A stretch of DNA of 64,000 nucleotides from contig NZ_CP065856.1 of assembly GCF_016065055.1 (NCBI RefSeq), forward strand, positions 3,533,836-3,597,835, read 5' to 3'. Of the stretch, positions 1 to 8,922 are shown in pieces. The notes below the pieces were generated by a model, which did not search any database, had not been told where the DNA came from, and saw only the letters and a list, made by a program, of their open reading frames with translations. The stretch is from Halosimplex litoreum. GTDB taxonomy: Archaea; Halobacteriota; Halobacteria; Halobacteriales; Haloarculaceae. The position numbers were made by a program, and so were the translations under genes. Positions within the stretch are counted from its first letter, which is position 1. Each line of letters opens with the position of its first letter.

Positions 1-1187
1 AGCAGGTGCCGGCGCACCGGGAGATGCGAGAAGTCGAAGTTGGCGATCAGCTCCCAGTCGAAGTACGTCTCCGGCTCGCCCGGGCCGCGCCACTCGTACC
101 ACTCGCGATACTCGCTGTCCGGGTCCGAAACCGCCGCCTGGTAGTAGGGGTGAGCCCGCGCGGAGTGGTTGCAGACCAGGTCGAACAGCACGCGCATGCC
201 GCGGTCGTGAGCGGCGTCGATCAGTCGTTCGTACTCCTCGCGGGTCCCCAGGTCCGCGGCGAGCGAGAAGAAGTCGGTCACGTTGTAGCCGTGGGGCGCG
301 TCGTCGGTCGAAAGCACCGGCGTCAGCCACAGCGTGTCGACGCCGAGCCCCTCGATGTAGTCCAGCCGCTCGCGGATGGCGTCGAAGACCCCGCCCGCCG
401 TCGCGGCGTCGCTGCCCTGTCCGGGGAACGTCCGCACGTAGATCTCGTAGATGACCGAATCCTCGGCCCACGCCGGCGGGTCGTAGGGGCGCTGGATGGT
501 GACGTCCCCTCCGTCGAGCCGGATATTGACCGCGTCGGGGACGCTGTACCCGTGGCGGCCCACCGCGACGGCGTGGACCCTGGCGCGGTCGGAGACGGCG
601 TCGAGCGGGATCGTCACCGTGCCGTCCGCGATCCGGGCGTCCTCGCGGTCGAGGTCGTCCCGGTCGTCGAACAGGACGGCCACGTCCAGGTCGGCGGCCG
701 TCTCGGCGCCGTCGGGGTGGGGCCGCGGGTCGGCCTCGACGACGACGTCGTCGCCCGCGACCGTCGCCGAGAGCGAGAGTCGCGGTCGGCCGCCTCCGTC
801 GGGGTCGGCTGGCGTTCCGTCGGTCTCGTCCGTCCGTCCGGAGCCGTCACCGGCGTCGCCGCTCGCGCCGGCGGCGGCCTCGTCGGCGGTGGTCTCGGTC
901 GCGCCCGACCGGGGATACGACGGGGCCTCCGACGCGGGCGCGAGCCCGCCGGGGAACGCGCGGACGGTCAGTTCGTGACGGCCGTCGGGCGCGTCGAGCG
1001 CGACGACGTAGCGACCTGGCTCGTCGGGGTTGAAATACTCGACCGGTTCGTCGCCCAGCGTCGCCGTCGAACCGGCGGGCGCGGCCGCGACCGTCCAGGC
1101 GTAGGTCGCCGCCGGATCCGGATCGCGCGGCGCGAGTTCGACCTCGTCGCCGACGGCCACGAATCGCGGCGGTCCCGGGTGGTGCAT
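1..1187 (-). CDS. Alpha-amylase family (GH13) protein, C-terminus off window
   Basis: The gene runs off the left edge, so about 395 N-terminal residues are visible. Residues 1-170 form a beta-rich N-terminal region with a Ser/Gly/Asp-rich linker. From about residue 225, WAEDSVIYEIYVRTF marks the start of the GH13 barrel. LFDLVCNHSARAHPYY near residue 335 is conserved region I (DxVxNH) of that family. The catalytic Asp and Glu would lie beyond the edge and cannot be checked. No signal peptide is seen, so the protein is probably cytoplasmic. The expected role is hydrolysis or transfer of alpha-1,4-glucan. The nearby GT4 enzyme and MalQ suggest an alpha-glucan metabolism locus. The start (MHHPGPPRF) is the first Met in frame. 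Confidence 0.9.
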   Translation of the reverse strand, partial: MHHPGPPRFVAVGDEVELAPRDPDPAATYAWTVAAAPAGSTATLGDEPVEYFNPDEPGRYVVALDAPDGRHELTVRAFPGGLAPASEAPSYPRSGATETTADEAAAGASGDAGDGSGRTDETDGTPADPDGGGRPRLSLSATVAGDDVVVEADPRPHPDGAETAADLDVAVLFDDRDDLDREDARIADGTVTIPLDAVSDRARVHAVAVGRHGYSVPDAVNIRLDGGDVTIQRPYDPPAWAEDSVIYEIYVRTFPGQGSDAATAGGVFDAIRERLDYIEGLGVDTLWLTPVLSTDDAPHGYNVTDFFSLAADLGTREEYERLIDAAHDRGMRVLFDLVCNHSARAHPYYQAAVSDPDSEYREWYEWRGPGEPETYFDWELIANFDFSHLPVRRHL

Positions 1188-1344
1188 GCCCCCACCTGCG
1201 CGCGTCTCCGCCTTCGGGTTTGCGGTGTGCGCCAATTCGGCGGTCGGGCGCGCAGTCACGCTCGCGGGCGTCCCGTGCCCGGACCGCGAGTCCCGAGGAC
1301 CGGCGACGCGAACAGTTAAGTCGTTCTCGGCCCGCGGTTGGGGC

Positions 1345-1683
1345 ATGACCGCGGCGAACGCGACGGGGCCAGTATCGGTCGACGTCGACGTCGACGACGG
1401 GCGAACGACTATCGAAGTGACGGGCCAGCGCCGAGTGGCGACGGTCGTCCGTTCGGAGTCGGGCGAACGGATCTACCTCCCGCCCGAACCCACCGAGGAC
1501 GAGGACGGCGAGGCGACGCCCTACCGGCCGACCGGCGGCGACAATCCCTACGAGGGCATCGCCGACGACAGCCCGTACGGGTCAAGTCGGCGCGCGCCGG
1601 CGACGATCGGCCGGTCGCCGACCGCCGACGGCTTCCGCATCGTCCACCCCGAACCCGTGACGGACGTGCGACTGCTGCGCTGA
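1345..1683 (+). CDS. Small acidic haloarchaeal hypothetical protein
   Basis: This is a 112-residue acidic protein starting MTAANATGPV. I recognise no domain. Residues 8-55 look like short beta strands (VSVDVDVDD, TTIEVTGQRR, VATVVRSESGERIYLPPEP), followed by an acidic linker and a Pro/Gly/Tyr-rich tail. There is no membrane segment and no cysteine pair. A longer reading from 1186 is possible, but its extension is low-quality Pro/Arg-rich sequence overlapping the amylase start, so ATG 1345 is preferred. It is divergent from the amylase and convergent with the GT4 gene. The function is unknown. Confidence 0.65.
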   Translation: MTAANATGPVSVDVDVDDGRTTIEVTGQRRVATVVRSESGERIYLPPEPTEDEDGEATPYRPTGGDNPYEGIADDSPYGSSRRAPATIGRSPTADGFRIVHPEPVTDVRLLR

Positions 1684-1714
1684 AGGGCCGCCCGGGTCGG
1701 ATCGAACGCCGACC

Positions 1715-2767
1715 CTACTCCTCGAGGATCTCTTCGTAGAACGCGACGTGCTCGTCGGCGACCGTCTCCCAGGTCCGTTCCTCGTACTCCAGGGGCGTGT
1801 CCGCGGCCAGCGCCTCGTCGATGCCGTCGGCGATGGAGTCGGAGTCGGTCTCGACCTCGACGACGCAGTCGTCGGGCAGGACCTCCGCCGCCCCGGACTC
1901 GCTGGCGACGACGCGGGTGCCGACCGACAGCGCCTCGACGATGGTGATCCCGAACGGCTCGGCCAGCGACGGCGAGACGAACAGATCCGCCGAGGCGTAG
2001 TAGTCGCCCAGCTCCGGCTCGGGGACGTAGCCGACGAACTCCACCTGGTCGTTCAGGTCGAGCAGGTCGACGAACTCCTTCAGCTCCTCGGTGAGGTGGC
2101 CCGTGCCGCCGAGGACGAGCGTCGCGTCGGCGCGGCGGAGCTTCGAGAGCGCGTAGATCAGGTGCGAGATGCCCTTCTGGTCGGTGTGGCGGCCGACGAA
2201 AAAGAGCATGGGGCCGTCGATGTCGAGTTCGGCTTTCAGGTCGCGGCCGGTGGGTTCGACCGAGGAGAAGCCGTTGTGGACGACGCGGGCGTCGCCGCCG
2301 TACTCGTGGACGATGTTCCGGCGAACGAGGTCGCTGACGGCGATGAGTTCGTCGGCGCGGTCGACGATCCGCTGTTCGGTCTCGACCTCGCGGTCCGGGG
2401 GCTGGCGGTTCCGGTCGGTCGTCAGCGAGTGGAACGTGGTCACCCACTCGGCGTCGTGGGTCGCCTGGGCGCGCGAGCCGGGACCGTAGCCGAACCAGTC
2501 GTGGGTGTGGACGATGTCGGCGTCGGCCGCGTAGTCGACGAACTCGCCGGCGAGTCGATTGATGCGCGTGCTCACGTCGCCGTCGCCGGTCGGGACGCCG
2601 TGGATGTTCTCGCGACCCTCGGGCGCGTACTCCGCCGGCAGGACGAGCTCGACCGCGACGTCGTCACGTGTGTCGAATCTGTCGACGAGTTCGCCGACCG
2701 CGGTGTCGAGGCCGCCGCTGACGTTCGGCGGGAATCCCCACCCGAGCATGAGAACGCGTGGTACCAT
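1715..2767 (-). CDS. Glycosyltransferase family 4 (GT-B fold)
   Basis: This 350-residue GT-B glycosyltransferase has an N-terminal domain (about 1-165) with the glycine-rich acceptor loop SGGLDTAVGEL and VHTHDWFGYG. The C-terminal domain carries FVGRHTDQKG and the EX7E signature EPFGITIVEAL that contacts the nucleotide-sugar donor. The layout resembles glycogen/starch synthases and other GT4 sugar transferases. The exact donor and acceptor cannot be read from sequence. Its position between an amylase and MalQ favours an alpha-glucan role (inference). It should be cytosolic, with no signal peptide or membrane segment. The start MVPRVLMLGWGFPPN matches the usual N-terminus of the family. Confidence 0.9.
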   Translation of the reverse strand: MVPRVLMLGWGFPPNVSGGLDTAVGELVDRFDTRDDVAVELVLPAEYAPEGRENIHGVPTGDGDVSTRINRLAGEFVDYAADADIVHTHDWFGYGPGSRAQATHDAEWVTTFHSLTTDRNRQPPDREVETEQRIVDRADELIAVSDLVRRNIVHEYGGDARVVHNGFSSVEPTGRDLKAELDIDGPMLFFVGRHTDQKGISHLIYALSKLRRADATLVLGGTGHLTEELKEFVDLLDLNDQVEFVGYVPEPELGDYYASADLFVSPSLAEPFGITIVEALSVGTRVVASESGAAEVLPDDCVVEVETDSDSIADGIDEALAADTPLEYEERTWETVADEHVAFYEEILEE

Positions 2768-2872
2768 CTACCAGCCAATTCGCGTTGCCCCCACTTTACC
2801 GATTCGGCCGAGAGAACGCCACTCGCGCCGACACGTTGGTCTATCGACTCGTTGTTCCGACCGCGAAGCCGG

Positions 2873-2995
2873 TCACTCGTCGGGCGAGGCGCCGCACCCG
2901 ACGCAGACGTACGCGCTGTTCGATTTCACGACAGGGGAATCGCACGACGGGCAGTTCAATCGCTCGTTCCGAGTCTGACGGGGGTATCGACTCAT
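2873..2995 (-). CDS. 40-residue zinc-finger protein
   Basis: This very short gene encodes 40 residues, from MSRYPRQTRNERL to GASPDE. It carries two CxxC knuckles, CPSC and CVGC, spaced like a zinc ribbon, and a basic N-terminus followed by an acidic end. A TATA-like ATAAAAG (plus-strand 3021-3027) lies about 29 bp upstream, which puts the transcript start at or next to the ATG and implies a leaderless mRNA. Such mini zinc-finger proteins are numerous in haloarchaea and their roles are mostly unknown. It is below the size cut-off of most gene callers. It lies upstream of the GT4 gene on the same strand, 105 bp away. Confidence 0.75.
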   Translation of the reverse strand: MSRYPRQTRNERLNCPSCDSPVVKSNSAYVCVGCGASPDE

Positions 2996-3020
2996 GTCCA
3001 ACGATATGGGCACCAATCCA

Positions 3021-3027
3021 ATAAAAG
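3021..3027 (-). promoter_or_regulatory. TATA-like box of the 40-residue zinc-finger gene
   Basis: CTTTTAT on the minus strand is centred about 29 bp before the ATG at 2995, the spacing expected for a leaderless haloarchaeal transcript. It lies in an unusually AT-rich island (about 3000-3095), which may also hold the promoter of the divergent malQ gene (for example the TAATAATAA stretch near 3070). Confidence 0.55.
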
Positions 3028-3216
3028 TTTACTATATCTACCCACAATGGAAAAATATTGGTGAATATGGGATAATAATAAATCATACGTTGCGGATCGT
3101 ACGTCTCAATACCAGTGGGGAGCCAGGGGTCGGAGGTCTGGGTTCGGTCCCGTGTCGGGTCGGGACGGCGACGGCGTACCCCGAGTTTGAAATCGTCGCG
3201 GAGTCAAGGCGAGGCC

Positions 3217-4707
3217 ATGCAACAGCAACGCCGGAGTGGCGTGTTCCTGCATCTCACCTCGCTGCCGGGTCCCCACGGGGTCGGCGACCTCGGCGCGGGG
3301 GCGCGGACGTTCCTCGACTTTCTCGACCGGGCCGACCAGTCGCTGTGGCAGTTCTGTCCGGTCGGGCCGACCTCGGACGCATACGGTCACTCCCCCTACG
3401 GCTCCTCGTCGGCGTTCGCCGGCAACCCGCTGCTGGTCGACCTGACCGACCTGGTCGACCGGGGGTACCTCGACGAGTCCGACCTCGACGGCCCCGAGGG
3501 CACCGAGCCCGGGAGCGTGAACTACGAGGTCGTCGCGCCGTTCGTGCGCGACCGGCTGCGCACAGCCCACGAGACCTTCGCCGCGAAGGCCTCGGGGGAG
3601 GAACGCGCCGCCTTCGAGTCGTTCCGCGAGCGCGAGTCGGCGTGGCTGGAGGATTACGCGCTGTACGCGGCGCTCAAAGGCGCCCACGGTGACGCGGCGT
3701 GGACCGACTGGCCCGCGGATCTGGTCCGGCGCGAGGCCGACGCGCTTTCGGCCGCGCGGGAGACCCACGCCGAGGCCGTCGACTACCACGCGTTCGTCCA
3801 GTGGGTCTTCGACACCCAGTGGCGCGAACTGCGCGCGGCGGCCGCCGAGCGCGGCATCGAACTCGTCGGGGATCTGCCCATCTACGTCGCGCTCGATTCC
3901 GCGGACGTGTGGGCCAACCAGGAGGCGTTCCGGCTGGACGACGACGGGCGACCGACGGCCGTCGCCGGCGTCCCGCCGAACCCCGGCGACGACGGCCAGC
4001 GCTGGGGCAACCCCGTCTACGACTGGGGCCGCCTGCGCGAGACCGACTACGAGTGGTGGCGCGACCGCCTCTCGCGGCTGCTCGACCTCGTCGATCTCGC
4101 CCGCATCGACCACTTCAAAGCGTTCGACGAGTACTGGGCGATCCCCGCCGACGCCGACGACCCCGCCGCCGGCGAGTGGCGACCCGGCCCGGCCGACGAC
4201 TTCTTCGAGACCGTACGCGAGCACCTCGGCGGGCTCCCGTTCGTCGTCGAGGACCTGGGCTTCCTCGACGAGAGCGTGGTCGGCCTCCGCGACCGATTCG
4301 AGTTCCCGGGGATGCGGGTGCCCCACTACGCCGACTGGTGCGCCGAGACCGACCGGTACAAACCCGCTACGTATCCCCGCCAGTCCGTCGGCTACACCTC
4401 GACCCACGACACCGACACCGCCGTCGGCTGGTACGAGTCGCTGTCGGAGGAGCAACGGGACTGTCTCCACTACGCGCTGGCGACCGACGGCGAACGGGTC
4501 GCCTGGGACCTGATCGAGGCCGTCTGGGACTCCGACGCGGCGCTGGCGCTGACGACCGTCCCCGACCTGCTCGAACTCGGAAGCGAGGCGCGGTTCAACG
4601 TCCCCGGCACCGCCGAGGGCAACTGGCGCTGGCGGGTCACCGCCGACCAGTTGGACCCCGACGTGGCCGACGAACTCGCGGGCGTCACCGCGGCGACGCT
4701 GCGGTAG
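3217..4707 (+). CDS. malQ: 4-alpha-glucanotransferase (amylomaltase, GH77)
   Basis: At 496 residues, this has the normal length of bacterial-type amylomaltases. It transfers alpha-1,4-glucan segments between maltodextrins in the cytoplasm. The N-terminal LTSLPGPHGVGDLG and SPYGSSSAFAGNP match the family. The GH77 catalytic residues are present and evenly placed: Asp298 in RIDHFKAF (nucleophile), Glu345 in VVEDLG (acid/base) and Asp398 in STHDTDT. The start MQQQRRSGVFLHL is the first Met of the conserved region. The leader is about 200 bp and AT-rich at its upstream end. It pairs functionally with the amylase and GT4 genes upstream. Confidence 0.95.
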   Translation: MQQQRRSGVFLHLTSLPGPHGVGDLGAGARTFLDFLDRADQSLWQFCPVGPTSDAYGHSPYGSSSAFAGNPLLVDLTDLVDRGYLDESDLDGPEGTEPGSVNYEVVAPFVRDRLRTAHETFAAKASGEERAAFESFRERESAWLEDYALYAALKGAHGDAAWTDWPADLVRREADALSAARETHAEAVDYHAFVQWVFDTQWRELRAAAAERGIELVGDLPIYVALDSADVWANQEAFRLDDDGRPTAVAGVPPNPGDDGQRWGNPVYDWGRLRETDYEWWRDRLSRLLDLVDLARIDHFKAFDEYWAIPADADDPAAGEWRPGPADDFFETVREHLGGLPFVVEDLGFLDESVVGLRDRFEFPGMRVPHYADWCAETDRYKPATYPRQSVGYTSTHDTDTAVGWYESLSEEQRDCLHYALATDGERVAWDLIEAVWDSDAALALTTVPDLLELGSEARFNVPGTAEGNWRWRVTADQLDPDVADELAGVTAATLR

Positions 4708-4818
4708 CTCGGGCGACGCGGTACGTCTCTTCGCGTCCCCGCGGTCCCGCGAGTCCGGAGACGGGGAGAGACCCACCGCGAAACCAAGAGATACGGCCGC
4801 CGCGGTGAACTCCCGGAC

Positions 4819-5517
4819 ATGGATCCGACGCTTCGCGATTCGCTGGACGGACAGGTCGCGCTCGTCACCGGTGGCAACCGCGGCATCGGTCGTGAAATCG
4901 TCCGCGGACTCCTCGACCACGGAGCGACCGTCTTCGCCGGCGTCCGCGACCCCGACGCGGACGTACCGGAGAGCGCGACGCCGGTCGAGCTCGACCTGAC
5001 CGACGAGGCGTCGCTAGCTCCGGCCGTCGAAACAGTCGTCGCGACGGCCGGCCGGCTCGACGCCCTCGTCAACAACGCCGGCGTCGGCGGGACCGGGTCG
5101 GGCGTGGCCGACCTCGACACCGCCGCGTTCGACGAGGTGCTCGACGTGAACCTCCGCGGCGCGACGCTGCTGGCCCGGGAGGCGCTCCCGTACCTGCTCG
5201 ACGGCGAGGGCGGGCGCGTCGTCAACCTCTCCTCGGGTGTGGGCATCCTCTCCGACCCCATCGAGGACGGGATGCCGGCCTACCGGATCTCGAAGGCGGG
5301 GATCAACGCCTTGACCGTCTCGCTCGACCGGACGTACGGCTCCGAGGGCCTGATCGCAAACTCCGCGGACCCGGGCTGGGTCGCGACGGAACTGGGCGGG
5401 TCCGAGGCGCCACGCGACCCGGCGAAGGGCGCCGAGACGCCCGTCTGGCTCGCCCGGTTCGCCCCGGACTCGCCGTCGGGGCTGTTCTGGAAGGACCGCG
5501 AGGTCATCGACTTTTGA
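4819..5517 (+). CDS. SDR-family NAD(P)-dependent oxidoreductase
   Basis: This classical short-chain dehydrogenase/reductase has 232 residues. VTGGNRGIG (16-24) is the Gly-rich cofactor-binding turn, LVNNAGVGG lies near residue 84, and the catalytic Ser is near 138, with Tyr155 and Lys159 in AYRISKAG. NRGIG without an acidic residue after strand 2 leaves NAD versus NADP undecided. The C-terminal DPGWVATELGG is typical. Plant and yeast carbonyl reductases have a similar layout, and the substrate is not predictable. It sits 111 bp after malQ on the same strand and may or may not be cotranscribed. Confidence 0.92.
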   Translation: MDPTLRDSLDGQVALVTGGNRGIGREIVRGLLDHGATVFAGVRDPDADVPESATPVELDLTDEASLAPAVETVVATAGRLDALVNNAGVGGTGSGVADLDTAAFDEVLDVNLRGATLLAREALPYLLDGEGGRVVNLSSGVGILSDPIEDGMPAYRISKAGINALTVSLDRTYGSEGLIANSADPGWVATELGGSEAPRDPAKGAETPVWLARFAPDSPSGLFWKDREVIDF

Positions 5518-5576
5518 TCCGCCGCCCGCGGCGCATCGAGGGTCCGGCCGGAGGCGACGGGCGAGCGTCGCGCCGC

Positions 5577-5882
5577 TCAGTCGGCGAGCGGTCCCTCGCT
5601 CGCGTCAGTCCCGTTCGACGCCCCCGCTCCGGTCGCGGTCGCCGATGGCGCGACAGGCTCGACGGCCACGGTGTCCGGCCCGTCGACCGTGACCTCGTAC
5701 CCGCAGTATTCGAAAGCAACCCTCGGGGACCCTCGACCGACCGCAGCCGGCCGGAACAGGTCGTTCAGCGCCTCGGGGTCGACGGTGTCGGACAGCGGCG
5801 GCAGGTCGACCGGGTCGACCCGTTCGGCGGCGGCGACTGTTTCGAGAACCGAGAGCACGGCCGTGCTTGCATCGTCTTCCAT
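5577..5882 (-). CDS. HalOD1 output-domain protein
   Basis: This 101-residue protein is made mostly of one HalOD1 (halobacterial output domain 1) unit. It has a helical first half (TAVLSVLETVAAAERVDP, then LPPLSDTVDPEALNDLF) and a short beta hairpin with FEYCGYEVTVDGPDTVAVEP. HalOD1 occurs in haloarchaea alone or fused to sensory or response-regulator domains, and its molecular role is unknown. Two ATGs are possible (5894 and 5882). A TTATTA box (plus 5906-5911) lies 26-27 bp before 5882 but only 14 bp before 5894, so 5882 is chosen as a leaderless start. Two paralogues lie at 22.7-23.4 kb. Confidence 0.8.
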   Translation of the reverse strand: MEDDASTAVLSVLETVAAAERVDPVDLPPLSDTVDPEALNDLFRPAAVGRGSPRVAFEYCGYEVTVDGPDTVAVEPVAPSATATGAGASNGTDASEGPLAD

Positions 5883-5905
5883 GGGCGCGTCCATTCCACC
5901 TGGCG

Positions 5906-5911
5906 TAATAA
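5906..5911 (-). promoter_or_regulatory. TATA-like box of HalOD1 gene
   Basis: TTATTA on the minus strand, 26-27 bp upstream of ATG 5882. It decides between the two candidate starts of the HalOD1 gene. Confidence 0.45.
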
Positions 5912-6168
5912 CGCTGCTTGCGAGGTCACTGCGACGCCCGAACGGATGAGACTCGAACGCGTGCGCGCTTCGTGTCGGCCGCACCCGACCTGACTGCGGT
6001 CGCTCCCCGGCACGCCCCAACCGCTATCGATGGTCGGGAGACGCTCGGCGTGGCCGAACTCTCAGAAGTAGCTGGGATCGGACGTGTCGTCGACGTCACC
6101 GGCGTGGCCGGGGCTACCGGCGGCGCGACGTGCGGTCGCCGCTACGGCGCGGTCGCACTCGAAGAGAA

Positions 6169-6459
6169 TCAGTCGATGTGGCCTTCGTCGCGGAGCTGCT
6201 CGGCGTCCTGTTCGGAGTAGCGCCACTCGATGTTGGCCTTCTCGTCCTGCCAGTCCCACGGTTCGACGAGGACGACGTCGCCCTCGCTGATCCAGGTCCG
6301 GTACTTCATGCGGCCGGGGATCCGGCCCATGCGGTCGACGCCGTCCTCACACTGGACGCGCACGTGGTTCCCGCCGTTGTGCTGTGTGACCACCGCGAAC
6401 AGTTCGTCGTTCGAGGGCATCCGGAGGTTCCGACGCCCGCTGTTGTCGCTCTCGCTCAC
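6169..6459 (-). CDS. eif1A: Translation initiation factor eIF-1A
   Basis: This 96-residue archaeal aIF1A has an S1/OB-fold core: [57 protein letters not shown]. It binds the small ribosomal subunit near the A site and helps place initiator tRNA on mRNA. The length and conserved W-x-W tail region are normal. TTTAAA (plus 6483-6488) lies 26-27 bp upstream of the ATG, so the transcript is probably leaderless. The 285 bp between this gene and the HalOD1 start hold no convincing gene. Confidence 0.97.
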   Translation of the reverse strand: MSESDNSGRRNLRMPSNDELFAVVTQHNGGNHVRVQCEDGVDRMGRIPGRMKYRTWISEGDVVLVEPWDWQDEKANIEWRYSEQDAEQLRDEGHID

Positions 6460-6482
6460 AGGAGAAGTACGAGCCCGACACG

Positions 6483-6488
6483 TTTAAA
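6483..6488 (-). promoter_or_regulatory. TATA box of eIF-1A gene
   Basis: TTTAAA, a palindromic TATA core, is centred 26-27 bp upstream of the eIF-1A ATG. This is the standard position for a leaderless archaeal transcript. Confidence 0.6.
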
Positions 6489-6553
6489 TCACCTGAGTCT
6501 CGCGGTACCACGACCCACGCGTCGTCGCCCGGGGGCGCTGTCACGACGGGGGC

Positions 6554-7759
6554 TCAGACGTGTCGGACGAGCGCCCGCACCTTCGAGAGGTCACTCGCGT
6601 CGAAGGGGTACAACTCGAGGTAGTCCTGGAGCGTCAGCTCGTAGCGCTGGAGCCGGTCGACCTGCGCGTCCGAGAGGCGGCCGGCACTGGCGACGAACCG
6701 CCGCTGCTGGCCGGCCGTGAAGTCGTAGAGCAACTCGCAGACGATCCGCTGTATCCGCCAGTCGAGCCCCTTCTCGTCGTTCCAGCGGTTCTCGTAGACT
6801 GCGAGCCGTTCGCGGGAGGTGTCCCCGCGGTCGAGCGCGGCGAGCGCGACGGTCGCGGCCATCTCCGCCGACTCCATCCCCGGGCGAATCCCTTCGCCGA
6901 AGAGGGGATTGATGCTCGAGACGGCGTCGCCGACGGCGACCAGGCCGTCGGTCGCGCGCTGGTTGATGGAGTTGTTCGAGACGGCGTCGCCGGCGTGAGC
7001 GGCTCTGATCGATTCGACCTCCCAGCGCGGGTCGGCGGCGAGCCAGTCCTCGACGTAGTCGTCGATGGTGCCGTCGTCCGCCGGGGCGTGCGTCTCGTAG
7101 AAGTCGTCGATCCAGCAGATCCCGGCCTTGAACGCGTTCTCGCCGGCGGGGAACGTCCAGGCGTACCCGCCCGGCGCGTCATCGTGGTCGAACCGGAACA
7201 GCATCGAATCGAGGTCGTAGCGGCCCTCGACCTCGTACTCCTTGCCGACGCCGTGCTGGGCCGACTCGGGATCGAACATCCCGAGTTGCTTCGCGAGCAC
7301 GGCCCGCGGGCCGGTCGCGTCGACGACGAGATCAGCGCGGAGTTCGCGGTGCTCCCCACCGGCCGTGTACTCGACGCCGACGACGCGCCCGCCCTCGCGG
7401 ATGGGCGCCTGGACGCGTGCGCCGGTCCGAACCTCGGCGCCGCGGGACTCGGCGTCCTCGCCGAGGTACTCGACGAACGCGGGGAAGTCGAGCACGTGCC
7501 CCGGGATATCGAGCGTCGAACTCGCACCGGGCGCCTCGAAGACGACGTTCTCGTTCTCGGCCATGACCACGTCGTCTGGGATCCCGTAACGGTCGATAAC
7601 TTGTCGGAAGGTGCCACCGGTGGACTTGTCGTTGTCCGAGAGGGCGTCGTTGGCTTCCAAGACGGTGACATCGTACTCCGAGCGGGCGCCGATCTCGCGG
7701 GCGAACTGGAGGCCGGCCGGCCCGCCTCCGGCGACCACCACGTCAGCGTCTGCCGACAT
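6554..7759 (-). CDS. Geranylgeranyl-reductase-family FAD oxidoreductase
   Basis: This 401-residue flavoprotein belongs to the geranylgeranyl reductase / PHBH superfamily. VVVAGGGPAGLQFA (about 8-21) is the FAD-binding Rossmann motif. GYAWTFPAGENAFKAGICW matches the YxWxFP substrate motif of GGR enzymes, and GDAVSSINPLFGEGI is the second FAD motif. GGR enzymes saturate isoprenoid chains of archaeal lipids, quinones or polyprenols. This one could act on menaquinone tails or another prenyl substrate, which sequence alone cannot settle. It is 117 bp downstream of the squalene-synthase-like gene on the same strand, which makes an isoprenoid context plausible. Confidence 0.88.
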   Translation of the reverse strand: MSADADVVVAGGGPAGLQFAREIGARSEYDVTVLEANDALSDNDKSTGGTFRQVIDRYGIPDDVVMAENENVVFEAPGASSTLDIPGHVLDFPAFVEYLGEDAESRGAEVRTGARVQAPIREGGRVVGVEYTAGGEHRELRADLVVDATGPRAVLAKQLGMFDPESAQHGVGKEYEVEGRYDLDSMLFRFDHDDAPGGYAWTFPAGENAFKAGICWIDDFYETHAPADDGTIDDYVEDWLAADPRWEVESIRAAHAGDAVSNNSINQRATDGLVAVGDAVSSINPLFGEGIRPGMESAEMAATVALAALDRGDTSRERLAVYENRWNDEKGLDWRIQRIVCELLYDFTAGQQRRFVASAGRLSDAQVDRLQRYELTLQDYLELYPFDASDLSKVRALVRHV

Positions 7760-7875
7760 GGCTCGAGCTATCGACCAGTCCGACTAATCCGTTCCGATGT
7801 CGCCCGACGGCGAGGGCTCACGGGGAGTGCGACTCGGGAGAACCAGACCAGACCCGAACGGCCTCGGGTGGCCGC

Positions 7876-8922
7876 TCAGTACTCGTCGAGCGGCTGCTGG
7901 CGTATCTTCGAGCGCAGTTCGGCGACGGAGGGGTCGTCCTCGCCGGAGAACATGGCGAACAGCGTCGTCACCTCCGAGCGGGAGACCTTCACGTCCCCCT
8001 CCTCGATCACGTCCTCGGGGCGCTCCTCGAGTTCGCGCAGCGTGCCGACGGCCAACAGGAAGGGGATCGCCCACGCCGAGAGGGTGTTGCCGCGGATCTC
8101 CGGCATGGCTTCGAGCCAGGTCTGGGCGCCGTCGAGGTAGCCTTCGGCGCGGTCGACGACCCGGCGGATGACGGGGACGAACTCCTCGCCGTTGTCACCG
8201 TCGCGGATGTCCTCGGTGTCCAGTTGCTGGTCGTCGAGCAGCTCCTGGGGGATGTAGACGTTGTTCTCCTCCTCGAAGTCGGTGGCCACGTCCTTGGAGA
8301 CGTTGACCAGCTGGAGGAGCATGGCGAACGAGCGGGCGTTGTTCTGGAGCGTCTCGCTGACGGAGTCGTCGACGTTGCGCGAGAGCAGCCCAGTCACGAG
8401 CGTCCCGACGGTGCCGGCGGCGTACCAGCAGTACTCCTCGAGTTCGCCGAAGGTCTGGAGGCGGAGCCCACCCTGTTCGGCGTAGCGCTCGACGAACATC
8501 GCCATCCCGCTGACGAGCTCGCGGACCGGCGGCCGGATCGCGGACTGAGAGTCGTCGTCGAGCCCGTCGAACGCGCGGAACACGCGCGGCGACTGGGCGA
8601 CGACCTCCCAGTCGTCGTTCGGGCTCTCGGGGATCCACTCGTCGATGGCGGCCCGGAACTCGGCGATCACCGCGTCGTCCTCGGGGTCGAGCACCCGGTT
8701 GTACAGGTCCAGCAGGGTCCGCTGCTCGGCCGGCGGGATGTGCCCGGCGTCCTCGACGGTGTCCGCTATCCGACAGAGGAGGTAGCCGACACAGATGTCG
8801 CGCGACATCGGCTCGTCGAGCTCCGCGACCGTCAGCGCGAACGTGCGCGATACGTCCTGGACGGCGTCGTAACAGTAGTCGAGGTCGTCCTGAAACATCT
8901 GCTCGGTCTGGTTCCGTGACAT
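7876..8922 (-). CDS. Squalene/phytoene synthase family enzyme
   Basis: This 348-residue trans-isoprenyl head-to-head synthase has a first aspartate-rich motif DTVED (54-58) after LLCRIA. The second site is LLQLVNVSKDVATDFEE. YCWYAAGTVG and the flap region resemble squalene synthase (YxxxVAGxVG) more than bacterial phytoene synthase. Expected chemistry is condensation of two prenyl diphosphates to squalene or phytoene for membrane isoprenoids or carotenoids. ATG 8922 (MSRNQTEQMF) is preferred over GTG/ATG candidates upstream because AGTAAAAAG (8951-8959) gives a TATA-like box about 32 bp before it. It probably heads a two-gene unit with the GGR-family gene. Confidence 0.88.
   Translation of the reverse strand: MSRNQTEQMFQDDLDYCYDAVQDVSRTFALTVAELDEPMSRDICVGYLLCRIADTVEDAGHIPPAEQRTLLDLYNRVLDPEDDAVIAEFRAAIDEWIPESPNDDWEVVAQSPRVFRAFDGLDDDSQSAIRPPVRELVSGMAMFVERYAEQGGLRLQTFGELEEYCWYAAGTVGTLVTGLLSRNVDDSVSETLQNNARSFAMLLQLVNVSKDVATDFEEENNVYIPQELLDDQQLDTEDIRDGDNGEEFVPVIRRVVDRAEGYLDGAQTWLEAMPEIRGNTLSAWAIPFLLAVGTLRELEERPEDVIEEGDVKVSRSEVTTLFAMFSGEDDPSVAELRSKIRQQPLDEY

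Noticed and set aside
3106-4920. 604-residue minus-strand open frame opposite malQ
   Set aside because: Exact shadow of the malQ codons. It has no domain or start context, whereas malQ has all catalytic residues.
6062-6259. 65-residue minus-strand frame between eIF-1A and the HalOD1 gene
   Set aside because: It overlaps the eIF-1A coding region out of frame, has Arg/Ala shadow composition and no conserved start.
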